NCBI RefSeq assembly: GCF_047549485.1
Contig: NZ_CP180191.1
Coordinates: 3,100,001-3,164,000, forward strand
Direction of reading: 5' to 3'
DNA: 64,000 nucleotides
From: Piscinibacterium candidicorallinum
GTDB taxonomy: Bacteria; Pseudomonadota; Gammaproteobacteria; Burkholderiales; Burkholderiaceae_C
Below the pieces are notes generated by a model, which was not told where the DNA came from, ran no database searches, and saw nothing but the letters and a program-made list of their open reading frames with translations. Position numbers and translations under genes: made by a program. Shown piece by piece: positions 46,560 to 56,211 of the stretch; position 1 is the first letter of the stretch; each line of letters opens with the position of its first letter.

Positions 46560-48857
46560 ATGCCCACCAAACTCGATCCCAATCTGCGCAAGGCGGCCCT
46601 CGAATATCACGAGCAGGGCCGTCCCGGAAAAATTGCCATTTCGGCCACCAAGCAGCTCACCAACCAGCGCGACCTCGCCCTGGCTTACTCGCCCGGCGTG
46701 GCGGCAGCCTGCGAAGAGATCGTGGCCGACCCCGCCAATGCCTTCCGCTACACCGCGCGCGGCAACATGGTGGCCGTCATCACCAATGGCACGGCCGTGC
46801 TGGGGCTGGGCGACATTGGCCCGCTGGCGGCCAAGCCGGTGATGGAAGGCAAGGCGGTGCTGTTCAAGAAGTTCGCCGGCATCGACGTCTTCGATATCGA
46901 GATCAACCAGAAGGACCCGGACAAGCTCATCGAAGTTATTGCTGCGCTGGAGCCCACCTTCGGCGGCATCAATCTCGAGGACATCAAGGCGCCCGAGTGC
47001 TTCTATGTGGAGCGCGAACTGCGCAAGCGCATGAAGATCCCGGTCTTCCATGATGACCAGCACGGCACGGCGATCATCGTGGGCGCGGCCATCACCAACG
47101 GCCTGTCGGTGGTGGGCAAGAACATCAAGCAGGTCAAGCTCGTGGCCTCCGGCGCGGGCGCAGCGGCGCTGGCCTGCCTGGATCTGCTCGTGGATCTGGG
47201 CATGCCGCGCGAGAACATCTGGGTGACCGATCTGGCCGGCGTGGTCTATCAGGGCCGCAAGGAGCTGATGGACCCGGACAAGGAAGTGTTCGCGCAGCCC
47301 ACCGACAAGCGCACGCTCTCAGAAGTGATCCAGGACGCCGACATTTTCCTGGGCCTGTCCGCAGGCGGCGTGCTCAAGGGCGAGATGGTGGCCAAGATGG
47401 CGGCCAAGCCGCTGATCATGGCCCTGGCCAACCCCACCCCGGAAATCATGCCGGAGGAAGTGAAGGCGGTGCGCGACGACGCCATCATCTGCACCGGCCG
47501 CACCGATTACCCGAACCAGGTCAACAACGTTCTGTGCTTCCCCTACATCTTCCGCGGTGCGCTGGATGTGGGTGCGACCACCATCACGCGCGAGATGGAG
47601 ATTGCGGCGGTACACGCCATCGCCCAGCTGGCGCGCGCCGAGGCAAACGAAGTAGTGGCCGCGGCGTACGGGATCGCCAATCTGCAGTTCGGCCCGGAAT
47701 ACCTCATCCCCAAGCCCTTTGATCCGCGCCTGATCGTGAAGATCAGCCCGGCGGTGGCGCAGGCCGCGATGGACAGCGGCGTGGCCACGCGGCCCATCAC
47801 GGACATGCAAGCCTACAAGGAGAGCCTGCAGCAGTTCATGTATCACAGCGGCAGCTTCATGAAGCCGCTGTTCAGCATTGCGCGCAAGGCGCAGCGCAAG
47901 CGCATCGTCTATGCCGAGGGCGAAGAGGAGCGCGTGCTGCGCGCGGTGCAGGTGGTGCTGGACGAAGGGCTGGCCGAGCCGATCCTGATCGGCCGCCCGG
48001 CGGTGATCGAGAAGCGCATCGAGAAGTTCGGCCTGCGCATGAAGCCCGGCGTGGATGTGGAGCTGATCAACCCCGAGTTCGATCCGCGCTACCGCAGCTA
48101 CTGGGAGGAGTACCACCGCCTCACCATGCGCAAGGGCGTGACGAGCCACTATGCGCAAATCGAGATGCGGCGCCGCCACACGCTGATCGGCAGCATGCTG
48201 ATCCACCGCGGCGAGGCCGACGGCATGATCTGCGGCACCTTCGGCACCACCGCCCTGCACCTGCACTACATCGACCAGGTCATCGGCAAGCGCGATGGCG
48301 CTGGCTGCTACGCCGCCATGAACGGCCTGATGCTGCCCAACCGCACCGTGTTCCTTCTCGACACGCACGTGAACCTGGACCCCAGCGCAGAAGAAATCGC
48401 CGCGATGACCCAGATGGCCGCCGCCGAGATGCGCCGCTTCGGCATCCAGGCCAAGGTGGCCCTGCTCTCGCACAGCAACTTCGGCTCGAGCAATGCACCC
48501 AGTGCCGAGAAGATGCGCCAGGCCCTCGCGCTGCTGCGCGAGCAGGCGCCGGACCTCGAAGTGGATGGCGAGATGCACGGCGACGCCGCGCTGGATGAAG
48601 CCCAGCGCAAGGCCCTGATCCCGGACAGCACGCTCAAGGGCGAGGCCAACCTGCTCGTGTTCCCGAACATGGACAGCGCCAACATCGCCTACAACCTGCT
48701 CAAGGTGGCGGCGGGCAACAACATTGCGCTCGGCCCCATCCTGCTGGGCGCCAACGCACCGGTGCATGTGCTCACAGCCAGCGCCACGGTCCGCCGCATC
48801 GTCAACATGACGGCGCTGACGATCCTCGACGCGAACGCCGCCCGGCCGGGCATGTGA
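46560..48857 (+). CDS. maeB: NADP-dependent malic enzyme (MaeB type)
   Basis: 765 residues, the usual MaeB length. The N-terminal malic enzyme part (to about 430) has SPGVAAACEEI, NGTAVLGLGDIGPLAAKPVMEGK, HDDQHGTAIIVGAAI and the NADP site VASGAGAAALACLDLL. The C-terminal part is phosphotransacetylase-like (IVYAEGEEERVLRAV, FGTTALHLHYIDQ, LLVFPNMDSANIAYNLLK) and is regulatory in this family. It makes pyruvate, CO2 and NADPH from malate. The start at 46560 gives MPTKLDPNLRKAAL, the normal family N-terminus. The stop overlaps or abuts the lipoprotein gene that follows. Confidence 0.95.
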   Translation: MPTKLDPNLRKAALEYHEQGRPGKIAISATKQLTNQRDLALAYSPGVAAACEEIVADPANAFRYTARGNMVAVITNGTAVLGLGDIGPLAAKPVMEGKAVLFKKFAGIDVFDIEINQKDPDKLIEVIAALEPTFGGINLEDIKAPECFYVERELRKRMKIPVFHDDQHGTAIIVGAAITNGLSVVGKNIKQVKLVASGAGAAALACLDLLVDLGMPRENIWVTDLAGVVYQGRKELMDPDKEVFAQPTDKRTLSEVIQDADIFLGLSAGGVLKGEMVAKMAAKPLIMALANPTPEIMPEEVKAVRDDAIICTGRTDYPNQVNNVLCFPYIFRGALDVGATTITREMEIAAVHAIAQLARAEANEVVAAAYGIANLQFGPEYLIPKPFDPRLIVKISPAVAQAAMDSGVATRPITDMQAYKESLQQFMYHSGSFMKPLFSIARKAQRKRIVYAEGEEERVLRAVQVVLDEGLAEPILIGRPAVIEKRIEKFGLRMKPGVDVELINPEFDPRYRSYWEEYHRLTMRKGVTSHYAQIEMRRRHTLIGSMLIHRGEADGMICGTFGTTALHLHYIDQVIGKRDGAGCYAAMNGLMLPNRTVFLLDTHVNLDPSAEEIAAMTQMAAAEMRRFGIQAKVALLSHSNFGSSNAPSAEKMRQALALLREQAPDLEVDGEMHGDAALDEAQRKALIPDSTLKGEANLLVFPNMDSANIAYNLLKVAAGNNIALGPILLGANAPVHVLTASATVRRIVNMTALTILDANAARPGM

Positions 48858-48865
48858 GCGCCGCC

Positions 48866-49348
48866 ATGAGCCCGCGCGCCCTGCTTGGCCTGCTCGCCGT
48901 GTGTTTTGCGGCGGCCTGCTCCACCGCCAGCCCGGAGCGGGTGGCGGATGCAGCCACCACACCGCTGAAGGACCTGAATGTGGTCAAGGCGGAGATTCCG
49001 CCCGCACTGCAGGCTGCAAGGCGCGCACCCTATGCAGTGCCTGCGGATGCAAGCTGCACCGGCCTGCGCGCAGAGATCAAGGTGCTCGACGAGCTGCTCG
49101 GCCCCGACCTGGATGCCCCGCCCACTGACAAGCGCGAGAGCCTGCTCGATCGCGGGCAGGACGCCGCCGGCAATGCCGCCGTGGGCGCCGTACAGCGCAC
49201 CGCCGAGGATGTGGTGCCCTTCCGCGGCTGGGTGCGCAAGCTCACCGGTGCAGAGCGGCATTCGCGCGAGGTGGCTGCCGCCATCAGCGCAGGGGCCATC
49301 CGCCGCGGCTTCCTGAAGGGGCTGGCCCGCGCCGGTCAGTGCGCCTGA
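48866..49348 (+). CDS. Hypothetical lipoprotein
   Basis: About 160 residues. The N-terminus ends in a lipobox (FAAAC-STA). The mature part contains SCTGLRAEIKVLDELLGPDLD, a Gly/Ala helix GQDAAGNAAVGAVQRTAED, and VPFRGWVRKLTGAERHSREVAAAISAGAIRRGFLKG, a pattern seen in small Burkholderiales lipoproteins of unknown function. The ATG at 48866 is used; a GTG at 48854 overlapping the maeB stop is an alternative. Probably co-transcribed with maeB. Confidence 0.7.
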   Translation: MSPRALLGLLAVCFAAACSTASPERVADAATTPLKDLNVVKAEIPPALQAARRAPYAVPADASCTGLRAEIKVLDELLGPDLDAPPTDKRESLLDRGQDAAGNAAVGAVQRTAEDVVPFRGWVRKLTGAERHSREVAAAISAGAIRRGFLKGLARAGQCA

Positions 49349-49495
49349 GCGCTGCGCGCAGGGCGGCCTTGCGGCTCTGCACGGGCGACGGCTGCGGTGA
49401 TACGCTGGCCCGAGCCTGAAACCGGCTGGCTCTGTTGCGGCGCTGCCCGCCCCGCGTGCAAGCCCCGATCCGGCATCACACAGGAGACGCGCCTC

Positions 49496-50113
49496 ATGAA
49501 CACGCTCTGGATCAAGCGCCTGATGGCAGGCGGCATCGTGGCGGGCCTGGTGGCCCTGGCCGGCTGCGCCAGCACGCCGGATGTGCGCAGCGACTTTGAC
49601 CGCTCCGTGGACTTCACGCAGTACAAGACCTTTGCCTTCGCCAACCCGCTGGGCACGGACCGCGCGGGGTACCAGACCCTGGTTTCGCAGCACCTGAAGG
49701 CCGCAGCGCAGCGCGAACTGGAGGCGCGCGGCATGCGGCTGGACGAAAACGCGCCGCAGGTGCTGGTGAACTTCAACGCTGTGCTCAGTGAAAAGCTGCG
49801 CGTAAGCACCATGCCCGCGCCCACCATGGGCCTGGGGATGGGCCTCGGTGGGCGCGGCTACTACGGCTACCGCATGGGCATGTACGGCACCTTTCCGCTC
49901 TATGAGGAGCGCGTCTCGCAGTACACCGAAGGCACCCTGAACATCGACATCGTGGACGCGCGGCGCAAGCAGCTCGTCTGGGAGGGCGTGGTCAAGGGCA
50001 CTGTGACGCAGAAGACCATGGACAACCTGCAGCCGGCGATCAATGCCGCCGTGACTGCGGCCTTTGCGCGCTACCCGGTGCCCGGCCCCGCCGCCAAGCC
50101 GGCGAGCAAGTAG
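49496..50113 (+). CDS. DUF4136 family lipoprotein
   Basis: 205 residues with a signal peptide and lipobox (LVALAGC). The DUF4136 core follows: VRSDFDRSVDFTQYKTFAFANP, VSQHLKAAAQRELEARGMRLDENAPQVLVNFNA, and YTEGTLNIDIVDARRKQLVWEGVVKG. A Gly/Tyr/Met-rich loop (GLGMGLGGRGYYGYRMGMYG) sits in the middle. Outer-membrane or periplasmic lipoprotein of unknown role. GGAGA lies 10-14 nt before the ATG. Follows the previous lipoprotein gene by about 150 bp. Confidence 0.88.
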   Translation: MNTLWIKRLMAGGIVAGLVALAGCASTPDVRSDFDRSVDFTQYKTFAFANPLGTDRAGYQTLVSQHLKAAAQRELEARGMRLDENAPQVLVNFNAVLSEKLRVSTMPAPTMGLGMGLGGRGYYGYRMGMYGTFPLYEERVSQYTEGTLNIDIVDARRKQLVWEGVVKGTVTQKTMDNLQPAINAAVTAAFARYPVPGPAAKPASK

Positions 50114-50248
50114 CGCAGCGCCCCGGCCGCGCGACCGCTGAGCTGCCTTTTTCACGATGTATTGCGCCGGGCCGGTTCGGAGAAACCTGCCGAATCGTGC
50201 TTTCTGTGCAACATTTTCAGCCCAAGCCGATTTCGCCCCTTAGGATTC

Positions 50249-50268
50249 AGTTCGTCACAACACGAACT
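50249..50268. promoter_or_regulatory. Inverted repeat upstream of the ABC-type binding protein
   Basis: AGTTCGT-N6-ACGAACT, perfect 7-bp arms, ends 15 bp before the ATG at 50283 and 3 bp before the AAGGGG ribosome-binding site. Could be an operator or a leader hairpin that affects translation. Confidence 0.45.
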
Positions 50269-50282
50269 TCCAAGGGGAATCC

Positions 50283-51455
50283 ATGTTCGACCGCCTCATC
50301 GCGCGCGCCCAGCGCAGCGCACGCCTGTTGCTGAATCGCCGAGTCCTCGCCCGGGGGCTGCTTGCGGCCGCGGCCAGCGCCGCCCTGAGCGCCGCGCCCG
50401 CCGCCGCGCAGGACATCAAGGTCGGCGTGACCACGGCCGTGACGGGTCAGGTGGCCGCCAACGTGAAGGAGGTCCTGGACGGCGCCAACCTGTACCTCGA
50501 CTGGGTCAACAGCCGCGGCGGCGTGCAGGGCCGCAAGATCGCGCTGGAGATCCTGGATGACGCGTTCGACCCCAAGAAGGCCGGCGAGAACGCGCGCGTG
50601 CTGATCGAGGAGCGCAATGTGGATGTGCTGTTCCTGTCGCGCGGCACACCGCACACACAGGCCATCATTCCGCATCTGGAGAAGAACCGCGTGGCCATCG
50701 TCGGCCCCTCCACGGGCGCGATGAACTTCTACACCCCGGTGAACCCCTGGGTATTCATGACGCGCGGCACCTATCAGGCCGAGGCGGCCGAGATCGTGCG
50801 CCACTTCGCCTCAATCGGCGCGAGCCGGATTGCGGTGGTGCACGTGGACGATTCCTTCGGCAAGGACGGCATGATCGGCGCGCAAAAGGGCTTTGATGAC
50901 ACCAAGCTCAAGCCGGCCGCCGTGCTGACCTACGACCGCGCGAAGCCGGACTTCAGCACCGTAGTGCCGGCGCTGCGCAACGCTCGCCCGGACGTGATCC
51001 TCGCCATCGCATCGGGCACCGCGCTGGTCGAGCTGCTCAAGCAAACCCGCGCCGCCGGTGTGCAGGCGCAATTTGCGACCCTGTCGAACAACGCCGCCAC
51101 CGGCTTCATCAAGGCCGTCGGCGCCCAGGGGGTGGGTACGGTGGTCTCGCAGGTGTTCCCCAATGAGCGCAATGAATCCACCGAACTCGTGCGCGAGGCA
51201 CGCCGCCTGGCCGTCGCGGCAAAGACGGGCCCGCTCACGCCGGCCATGATGGAGGGCTACGCGGCCGCGAAAATCCTCGTGGAGGGCCTGCGCCGCGCAC
51301 GGCCGCTGACGCGCGAGGGCATCCGCAACGGGCTGGAATCCATCCAGGGCTTCAACCTCGGTGGGCCGGTGGTGAGCTACTCGCCCACCGACCACACTGG
51401 CGTCGAGTTCGTCGAGATGTCGATCGTCTCGCGCAGCGGCACCTTCATGCGCTGA
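50283..51455 (+). CDS. ABC transporter substrate-binding protein (Leu/Ile/Val-type)
   Basis: 390 residues: a long positively charged signal peptide ending ASAALSAAPAAA-Q, then a type I periplasmic-binding fold with IKVGVTTAVTGQVAANVKEVLDG, YLDWVNSRGGVQGRKIALEILDD, FDPKKAGENARVLIEE, and the later IAVVHVDDSFGKDGMIGAQKGFDD. The ligand is not predictable; the LivK fold covers amino acids, urea and aromatic acids. No permease or ATPase genes are adjacent, so it works with transporters elsewhere. AAGGGG precedes the ATG. Confidence 0.9.
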   Translation: MFDRLIARAQRSARLLLNRRVLARGLLAAAASAALSAAPAAAQDIKVGVTTAVTGQVAANVKEVLDGANLYLDWVNSRGGVQGRKIALEILDDAFDPKKAGENARVLIEERNVDVLFLSRGTPHTQAIIPHLEKNRVAIVGPSTGAMNFYTPVNPWVFMTRGTYQAEAAEIVRHFASIGASRIAVVHVDDSFGKDGMIGAQKGFDDTKLKPAAVLTYDRAKPDFSTVVPALRNARPDVILAIASGTALVELLKQTRAAGVQAQFATLSNNAATGFIKAVGAQGVGTVVSQVFPNERNESTELVREARRLAVAAKTGPLTPAMMEGYAAAKILVEGLRRARPLTREGIRNGLESIQGFNLGGPVVSYSPTDHTGVEFVEMSIVSRSGTFMR

Positions 51456-51772
51456 GGCGTCGCGGATGGACAGGCAGCGCCGCGGCACGCGGGCGCTGCT
51501 GCATGGCATCCGGCGCGGCGCAGCGCGGGCCAAGCGCTCGCAGTGGCTCCAGGGGATTCGCTGCGCAACACCATGCGTTTGGCCGAAAACAATGCCTATC
51601 AACAGCCGATAGCGATCTTTATTCGCCAAAATTCCCGAAGAACCACCCAGAGATCCGCGCTCCACAAGCGGATCGCCGGCCATCCCGCAGCGCATGGATA
51701 TCAGTCTGAAATCAGCTGATTTTCATGGCCGAAAATGTGCAAGGACCGCAGCCTGCTCGCGCAGCCCGCGCC
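51456..51772. other. Convergent intergenic stretch, no gene seen
   Basis: 317 bases. A 17-bp near-palindrome (GAAATCAGCTGATTTTC, 51708-51724) lies near the end of the leftward outer-membrane protein gene. No clear intrinsic terminator and no coding frame of quality. Confidence 0.45.
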
Positions 51773-53239
51773 TCAGAATGCGCGTTCGAGATACAGGTGG
51801 ATGTAGTTCGAGCCGCCGTTCACGCTGCCCAGCAGGCGCGACATGGCGAAGATGCCCGAACGGTGCGACACGCCGATGCCCACGAAGGTGTCGCGCCATT
51901 CACGCTTGCCCACCAGGTCGCCCAGGCTCACATCGAGCGTGGGGTCCAGGTAGTTGAGCACGCGCGAGACCGGGCGGTTGCGCTCGGCCTGGCTGCGCAC
52001 TTCGTCATACGGCACCGGGTCGGTGACCGACAAGCCCATACCCAGCCCCAGGCGCGTCTTCACCCGGTTGCGCCACGGAAAGCCGTAGTACACCGCCTTC
52101 ATGAAGGCGTTCACCTCGATGCCGTTGCGCTGGTAGGGCCGGTCGTTGTGGTGCACCACGCCCACCATGCCGATCATGTCCAGCGGCCAGCCCGCCAGGC
52201 CCTCGATGAAGGTCTTGCCCACGTGCAGGCCCGTGACCTCGGTGGGGTAGCGGCTGTTGAAGCGGAAGCACTGCAGGCTGATGATGCGCGCCAGATGGCA
52301 GCCGTCATCGCTGGCCGCGCCGTGGAACACACGCACGATCAGCGGCCCCTCCCCGCCCTCCCAGCGGGCCTTCTGCGCGCCGAAGTCATACACCGCACCC
52401 AGGTACAGCGAGGGCTGCACCCGCGCATCGGCCACCGGGCTTTCGCGCACGGCCTCGCTGTAGCGCGTGGCCGTGATACCGGCAATGCCGCGCCAGCGCT
52501 CGGACAGCGGCGTGGTGGCAAACAGCCCCGCCGTCACATCCAGCCCCCAGCCCGGCTGGTAAGCCGGCCGGCCGGGCCGCGCCTCCTGCGGTCGCACGCC
52601 GAAGTAGTAGTTGTTGATGCGAGCCGAGCGGTAGGTCGCCGTCAGCACCGGCTCGAGCGTGACCGGGCCCCACTGGTGGCGGGTGTTGATGCCCACCGTG
52701 GCATCCCAGCCATCGGACGTGCCGCTGGCATCGTTGCCGGCCAGGGCATAGAACTGCCCGCCGGCAAAGCGCCAGCGCCAGGCCACGCCCAGGTCCAGCC
52801 CGTTGGCGCGGCGTTCCATGCCGGCCAGCGCCTGCGGCACCTCGTCGGCCGGGAAGGCATCGAAGCGCCGCCGCGCAAACAGCTCCAGCGTGTGTTCCGG
52901 CGCCGCCTGGAACTTCAGGCCCACGCGGTCCGTGCGCAGAAACACCCGCTCGCCTTCGTAGATGTAGAGCGGCGTGAGATCGCGCCGCGTACCGCCGCCG
53001 CGATAGGGCGAGCGGTCGAATTCGGTCAGCACCCCCAACCCCGCGCTGCCGGGCACAGCCAGCAGGTCAGACAGCGTCTCCATGGCGGCGGTCTGGGCGT
53101 GGACGGGCGCGGCAAGAGCGCCCAGCGCGCAGGACACGGCCGCAGCAGCGGCGCGCAATAGGCGAGACGCGCCCGCGAAGGACGCGGCTTGAAAGAGGTG
53201 AGTTGCGCCCGATTGATCTGGGCGCGTTCCATGGGGCAT
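51773..53239 (-). CDS. Outer-membrane beta-barrel protein (MipA/OmpV-like with deacylase-like end)
   Basis: 488 residues: signal peptide to about residue 48 (LRAAAAAVSCALGALAAPVHA), then strand-rich barrel. MipA/OmpV-like segments are NNYYFGVRPQEARPGRPAYQPG and GVHHNDRPYQRNGIEVNAF-type middle sequence. The C-terminus reads FVGIGVSHRSGIFAMSRLLG...NYIHLYLERAF and ends in Phe, as outer-membrane barrels do; the His-Arg-Ser element recalls the lipid A deacylase family. AGGAG 6 nt before the ATG at 53239 supports this start. Enzymatic activity is a guess. Confidence 0.7.
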   Translation of the reverse strand: MPHGTRPDQSGATHLFQAASFAGASRLLRAAAAAVSCALGALAAPVHAQTAAMETLSDLLAVPGSAGLGVLTEFDRSPYRGGGTRRDLTPLYIYEGERVFLRTDRVGLKFQAAPEHTLELFARRRFDAFPADEVPQALAGMERRANGLDLGVAWRWRFAGGQFYALAGNDASGTSDGWDATVGINTRHQWGPVTLEPVLTATYRSARINNYYFGVRPQEARPGRPAYQPGWGLDVTAGLFATTPLSERWRGIAGITATRYSEAVRESPVADARVQPSLYLGAVYDFGAQKARWEGGEGPLIVRVFHGAASDDGCHLARIISLQCFRFNSRYPTEVTGLHVGKTFIEGLAGWPLDMIGMVGVVHHNDRPYQRNGIEVNAFMKAVYYGFPWRNRVKTRLGLGMGLSVTDPVPYDEVRSQAERNRPVSRVLNYLDPTLDVSLGDLVGKREWRDTFVGIGVSHRSGIFAMSRLLGSVNGGSNYIHLYLERAF

Positions 53240-53361
53240 GCGGGCTCCTGCTCCTCGCTCCGTGCGAAGGGCTGCCATCGTAGTGGGATTGGCCGAGCAG
53301 ACCGACGACCCCACACAAGCAGGGTGGAGGCAGGCCTCCACGGCACGGGCAGCTGCTTTGG

Positions 53362-53847
53362 CTAGGTCTCTCTGAGCGGCAGGCCGAGCCGCCTGCGCAA
53401 GACCGCGTAGACCACCGCCATCGGGCCAAAGGCCGCCAGCGTGACAGCGGTGCGCTGCCATAGATCGAGCGCAGTGCCGCTGGCTTCCACTGAACCCTGC
53501 ACAACCCCGCCTGCGCAGGCTGCACCGGCTGCCATGCTGATCATGGCCCAGTCCAGGTTGACGCCCACTCGGGCGCGACGCATCTTCTGGCTCGGCTCGG
53601 CCGACCAGATGCGCGCGGTCTGCAGCAGCAGGACCGCGGGCGCGACAAAAGCCAGCCAGAACCCCGCCCATCCACCGAAGGCACTCAGGGTCACCTTCGA
53701 CCCGAACACGTCTTCGCGCGCGGCAAAGAGCAGCATCGCCGTCAGCAGAGCGCCGGCGAGCGCCCACAGCACACTGGCCGCTTGGCGCGCCAGGTCGCGC
53801 AGTGACGGGAGTTCAAGCGCGCGGTCAGGATCGAAGGGATGCTTCAT
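53362..53847 (-). CDS. Hypothetical integral membrane protein
   Basis: 161 residues with four hydrophobic segments (about 22-43, 56-77, 100-118, 132-150) connected by charged loops (WSAEPSQKMRRARVGVNLDW). No family recognised. The N-terminus MKHPFDPDRALELPSLRDLAR looks like a real start. It lies 122 bp upstream of the outer-membrane protein gene on the same strand and may share its transcript. Confidence 0.6.
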   Translation of the reverse strand: MKHPFDPDRALELPSLRDLARQAASVLWALAGALLTAMLLFAAREDVFGSKVTLSAFGGWAGFWLAFVAPAVLLLQTARIWSAEPSQKMRRARVGVNLDWAMISMAAGAACAGGVVQGSVEASGTALDLWQRTAVTLAAFGPMAVVYAVLRRRLGLPLRET

Positions 53848-54050
53848 GGCCCTGAAGTGTCACCGGACGGACTGCAGGCTGGCACTTCGGACTCTCCCTG
53901 AACGGTCTTGGCCTGGGTCAACATGCTGACCGTTTTTGACTCTTTACCCACTACACAAAAAGCACTTTCCGATTTCTGAAAGACAATCTTCAGTCGATCA
54001 GCATTGATCGATTTTTTGTCCGAAAAGATGCGTCAGCCTCAAATCATCAG

Positions 54051-55991
54051 CTAGTGCCCTACAGCGCGCAGCACAGCCAGCAGCTCCCAGCCGTAGGCAT
54101 CCAGCTTGCGCGCGCCGATACCGGGGATGGCTTCCAGCTCCTCCAGATCGGGCGGGGCACTGCGTGCGATCTCGGCCAGCACGGCGTCGTGAAAGATCAC
54201 ATAGGCCGGCACGCCGTGGGCGCGGGCGGTTTCGATGCGCCACTTCTTCAGCGCGGCAAAGCGCTCCAGCGCCGCTTCGTCGAGGCCGAGCGCAGCATCG
54301 GTCTTGCCGCTGCGCGCGCTGCTCGTGCCGCGGGCGCCCTTGGCCGGCTTCACGGGCTTGGTGTCGCGCCGCAGTTCCAGACGCAGCTCGCCACGCAGGA
54401 TCGGCCGCGCCTCTTCGGTGAGCAGCAAAGACTGGTATTCGCCAATGCCCACGGCGCCCCCGGCAATGAGTTGCCGCAGCACGCTGCGCCAGGTGGACTC
54501 CGGCAGATCGCGCCCGGCGCCAAAGGTGGGCAGCTTGTCGTGCCCGAACTGGCGCGTCTTGTCGGTGGCCTTGCCCAGCAGGATGTCGGTGATGTGCCCG
54601 GCGCCGAAGCGCTGGCCGGTGCGGTAGATGGCCGAGAGCGCCTTCTGCGCGGCCTCGGTGGCGTCCCAGGTGGCTGGAGGCTGCAGGCAGTTATCACAAT
54701 TGCCGCAGGGATCGCTCTGCTCGCCGAAGTACGCAAGCAATCGCACCCGGCGGCAGTCGGCCGCCTCGGCCAGGCCCAGCAAGGCATCGAGCTTGGCGCG
54801 CATCACCGTCTTGAACGCGTCAGCGCCCTCGCCTTCATCAATCATGCGGCGCTGCTGCACCACGTCGTGCAGACCGTAGGCCATCCAGGCGTCGGCGGGC
54901 AGGCCATCGCGGCCGGCGCGGCCGGTCTCCTGGTAGTAGCCCTCGATGTTGCGCGGCAGGTCCAGGTGGGCGACGAAGCGCACGTCCGGCTTGTCGATGC
55001 CCATGCCGAAGGCAATCGTGGCGCACATCACCAGCCCGTCTTCATTCAGAAAGCGATCCTGATGCAGGCGGCGGGTGTTCGCATCCATGCCGGCGTGGTA
55101 GGGCAGCGCCTTGATGCCATGTTCGTTCAGCCAGTCGGCGGTCTCCTCGACCTTCTTTCTGGACAGGCAGTAGACGATGCCGGCGTCACCCGCATGTTCG
55201 GCGCGGATCCAGGCCAGCAGCTGGTTGCGGCCGTCATGCTTGTCCACCAGGGTGTAGCGGATGTTGGGCCGGTCGAAGCTTGCCACGAACTGCGGGGCAT
55301 CGGCCAAGCTCAGGCGCTGCAGGATGTCCTCGCGCGTGTGGGCATCCGCCGTGGCGGTGAGCGCCACGCGCGGCACATCCGGAAAGCGCTCGGTGAGCAC
55401 ATTCAGGGCCACATACTCGGGGCGGAAGTCGTGGCCCCATTGCGAGACGCAGTGCGCCTCGTCGATCGCGATCAGGCTCAGCTTGCGGCGCGCGGCCAGT
55501 GCGCCGAGCAGACCGAGAAAGCGTGGCGTCGTCACACGCTCGGGCGCGGCATAGAGCAGCACGAGTTCATCGTCGCGCACCTGGCGCTCGATGTCGTCGG
55601 CCTCCTCCATCGTCAGCGTGGAATTCAGGAAGGCCGCCGGCACGCCGAGCTCGGCCAGGGCCTGCACCTGATCGTGCATGAGCGCGATCAGCGGACTGAT
55701 GACCAACGCCACACCCAGCCCGGCGCGGTGCCGCGAAATCGCCGGCAGTTGATAGCAGACGGACTTGCCACCGCCTGTGGGCATGAGCACCAGGGCATTG
55801 CCGCCGGCCGCAAGCTGCGCGCAGATCTCGCCCTGGCGGCCGCGGAAGTCGGTATGGCCCCAGATCTCGCGCAGGATCGCGCGCAACGCGGCCGGCTGGG
55901 CGATGCGCGCCTGGAGGTGTTGCGACGCTTCGCCGGGCAGCGCGGCATCGTGCGGAACAGGGGGCTGCGAGGACAGGGCGTCAGGAAGCAA
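54051..55991 (-). CDS. recQ: ATP-dependent DNA helicase RecQ
   Basis: About 646 residues. Helicase motifs in order: GHTDFRGRQGEI (motif 0), VLMPTGGGKSVCYQLPA (Walker A), LIAIDEAHCVSQWGHDFRPEY (DEAH), VALTATA, GIVYCLSRKKVEE, and YYQETGRAGRDG (motif VI). The RQC zinc site has CRRVRLLAYFGE and CGNCDNC, and an HRDC domain ends the protein (LEELEAIPGIGARKLDAYG). It unwinds DNA 3'-5' in RecF-pathway repair. No ATG fits; the TTG at 55991 is used, with TTG 56087 as an alternative, so the N-terminus is uncertain. Divergent from the patatin gene. Confidence 0.93.
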   Translation of the reverse strand: MLPDALSSQPPVPHDAALPGEASQHLQARIAQPAALRAILREIWGHTDFRGRQGEICAQLAAGGNALVLMPTGGGKSVCYQLPAISRHRAGLGVALVISPLIALMHDQVQALAELGVPAAFLNSTLTMEEADDIERQVRDDELVLLYAAPERVTTPRFLGLLGALAARRKLSLIAIDEAHCVSQWGHDFRPEYVALNVLTERFPDVPRVALTATADAHTREDILQRLSLADAPQFVASFDRPNIRYTLVDKHDGRNQLLAWIRAEHAGDAGIVYCLSRKKVEETADWLNEHGIKALPYHAGMDANTRRLHQDRFLNEDGLVMCATIAFGMGIDKPDVRFVAHLDLPRNIEGYYQETGRAGRDGLPADAWMAYGLHDVVQQRRMIDEGEGADAFKTVMRAKLDALLGLAEAADCRRVRLLAYFGEQSDPCGNCDNCLQPPATWDATEAAQKALSAIYRTGQRFGAGHITDILLGKATDKTRQFGHDKLPTFGAGRDLPESTWRSVLRQLIAGGAVGIGEYQSLLLTEEARPILRGELRLELRRDTKPVKPAKGARGTSSARSGKTDAALGLDEAALERFAALKKWRIETARAHGVPAYVIFHDAVLAEIARSAPPDLEELEAIPGIGARKLDAYGWELLAVLRAVGH

Positions 55992-56211
55992 GGTGGCGGC
56001 GAAACAGGGAGCGGGGCTGCGGACGTGAGGCTGCGGGTGTTGGGTGTCAGGCGGCGGCGCTAACGACGTTTCGTGACCGCATTGCAAGCGCTTGGGCGCA
56101 CAAACCGCGATTTTCGCCGATCTGCAACAGCCGCGCCTTGCGGTGCGCGCTGCGCTGATGCACCCTGCTGAAAGAACAGACACGCATCGGTGGCGCGGGA
56201 GGGCGCCTCCC

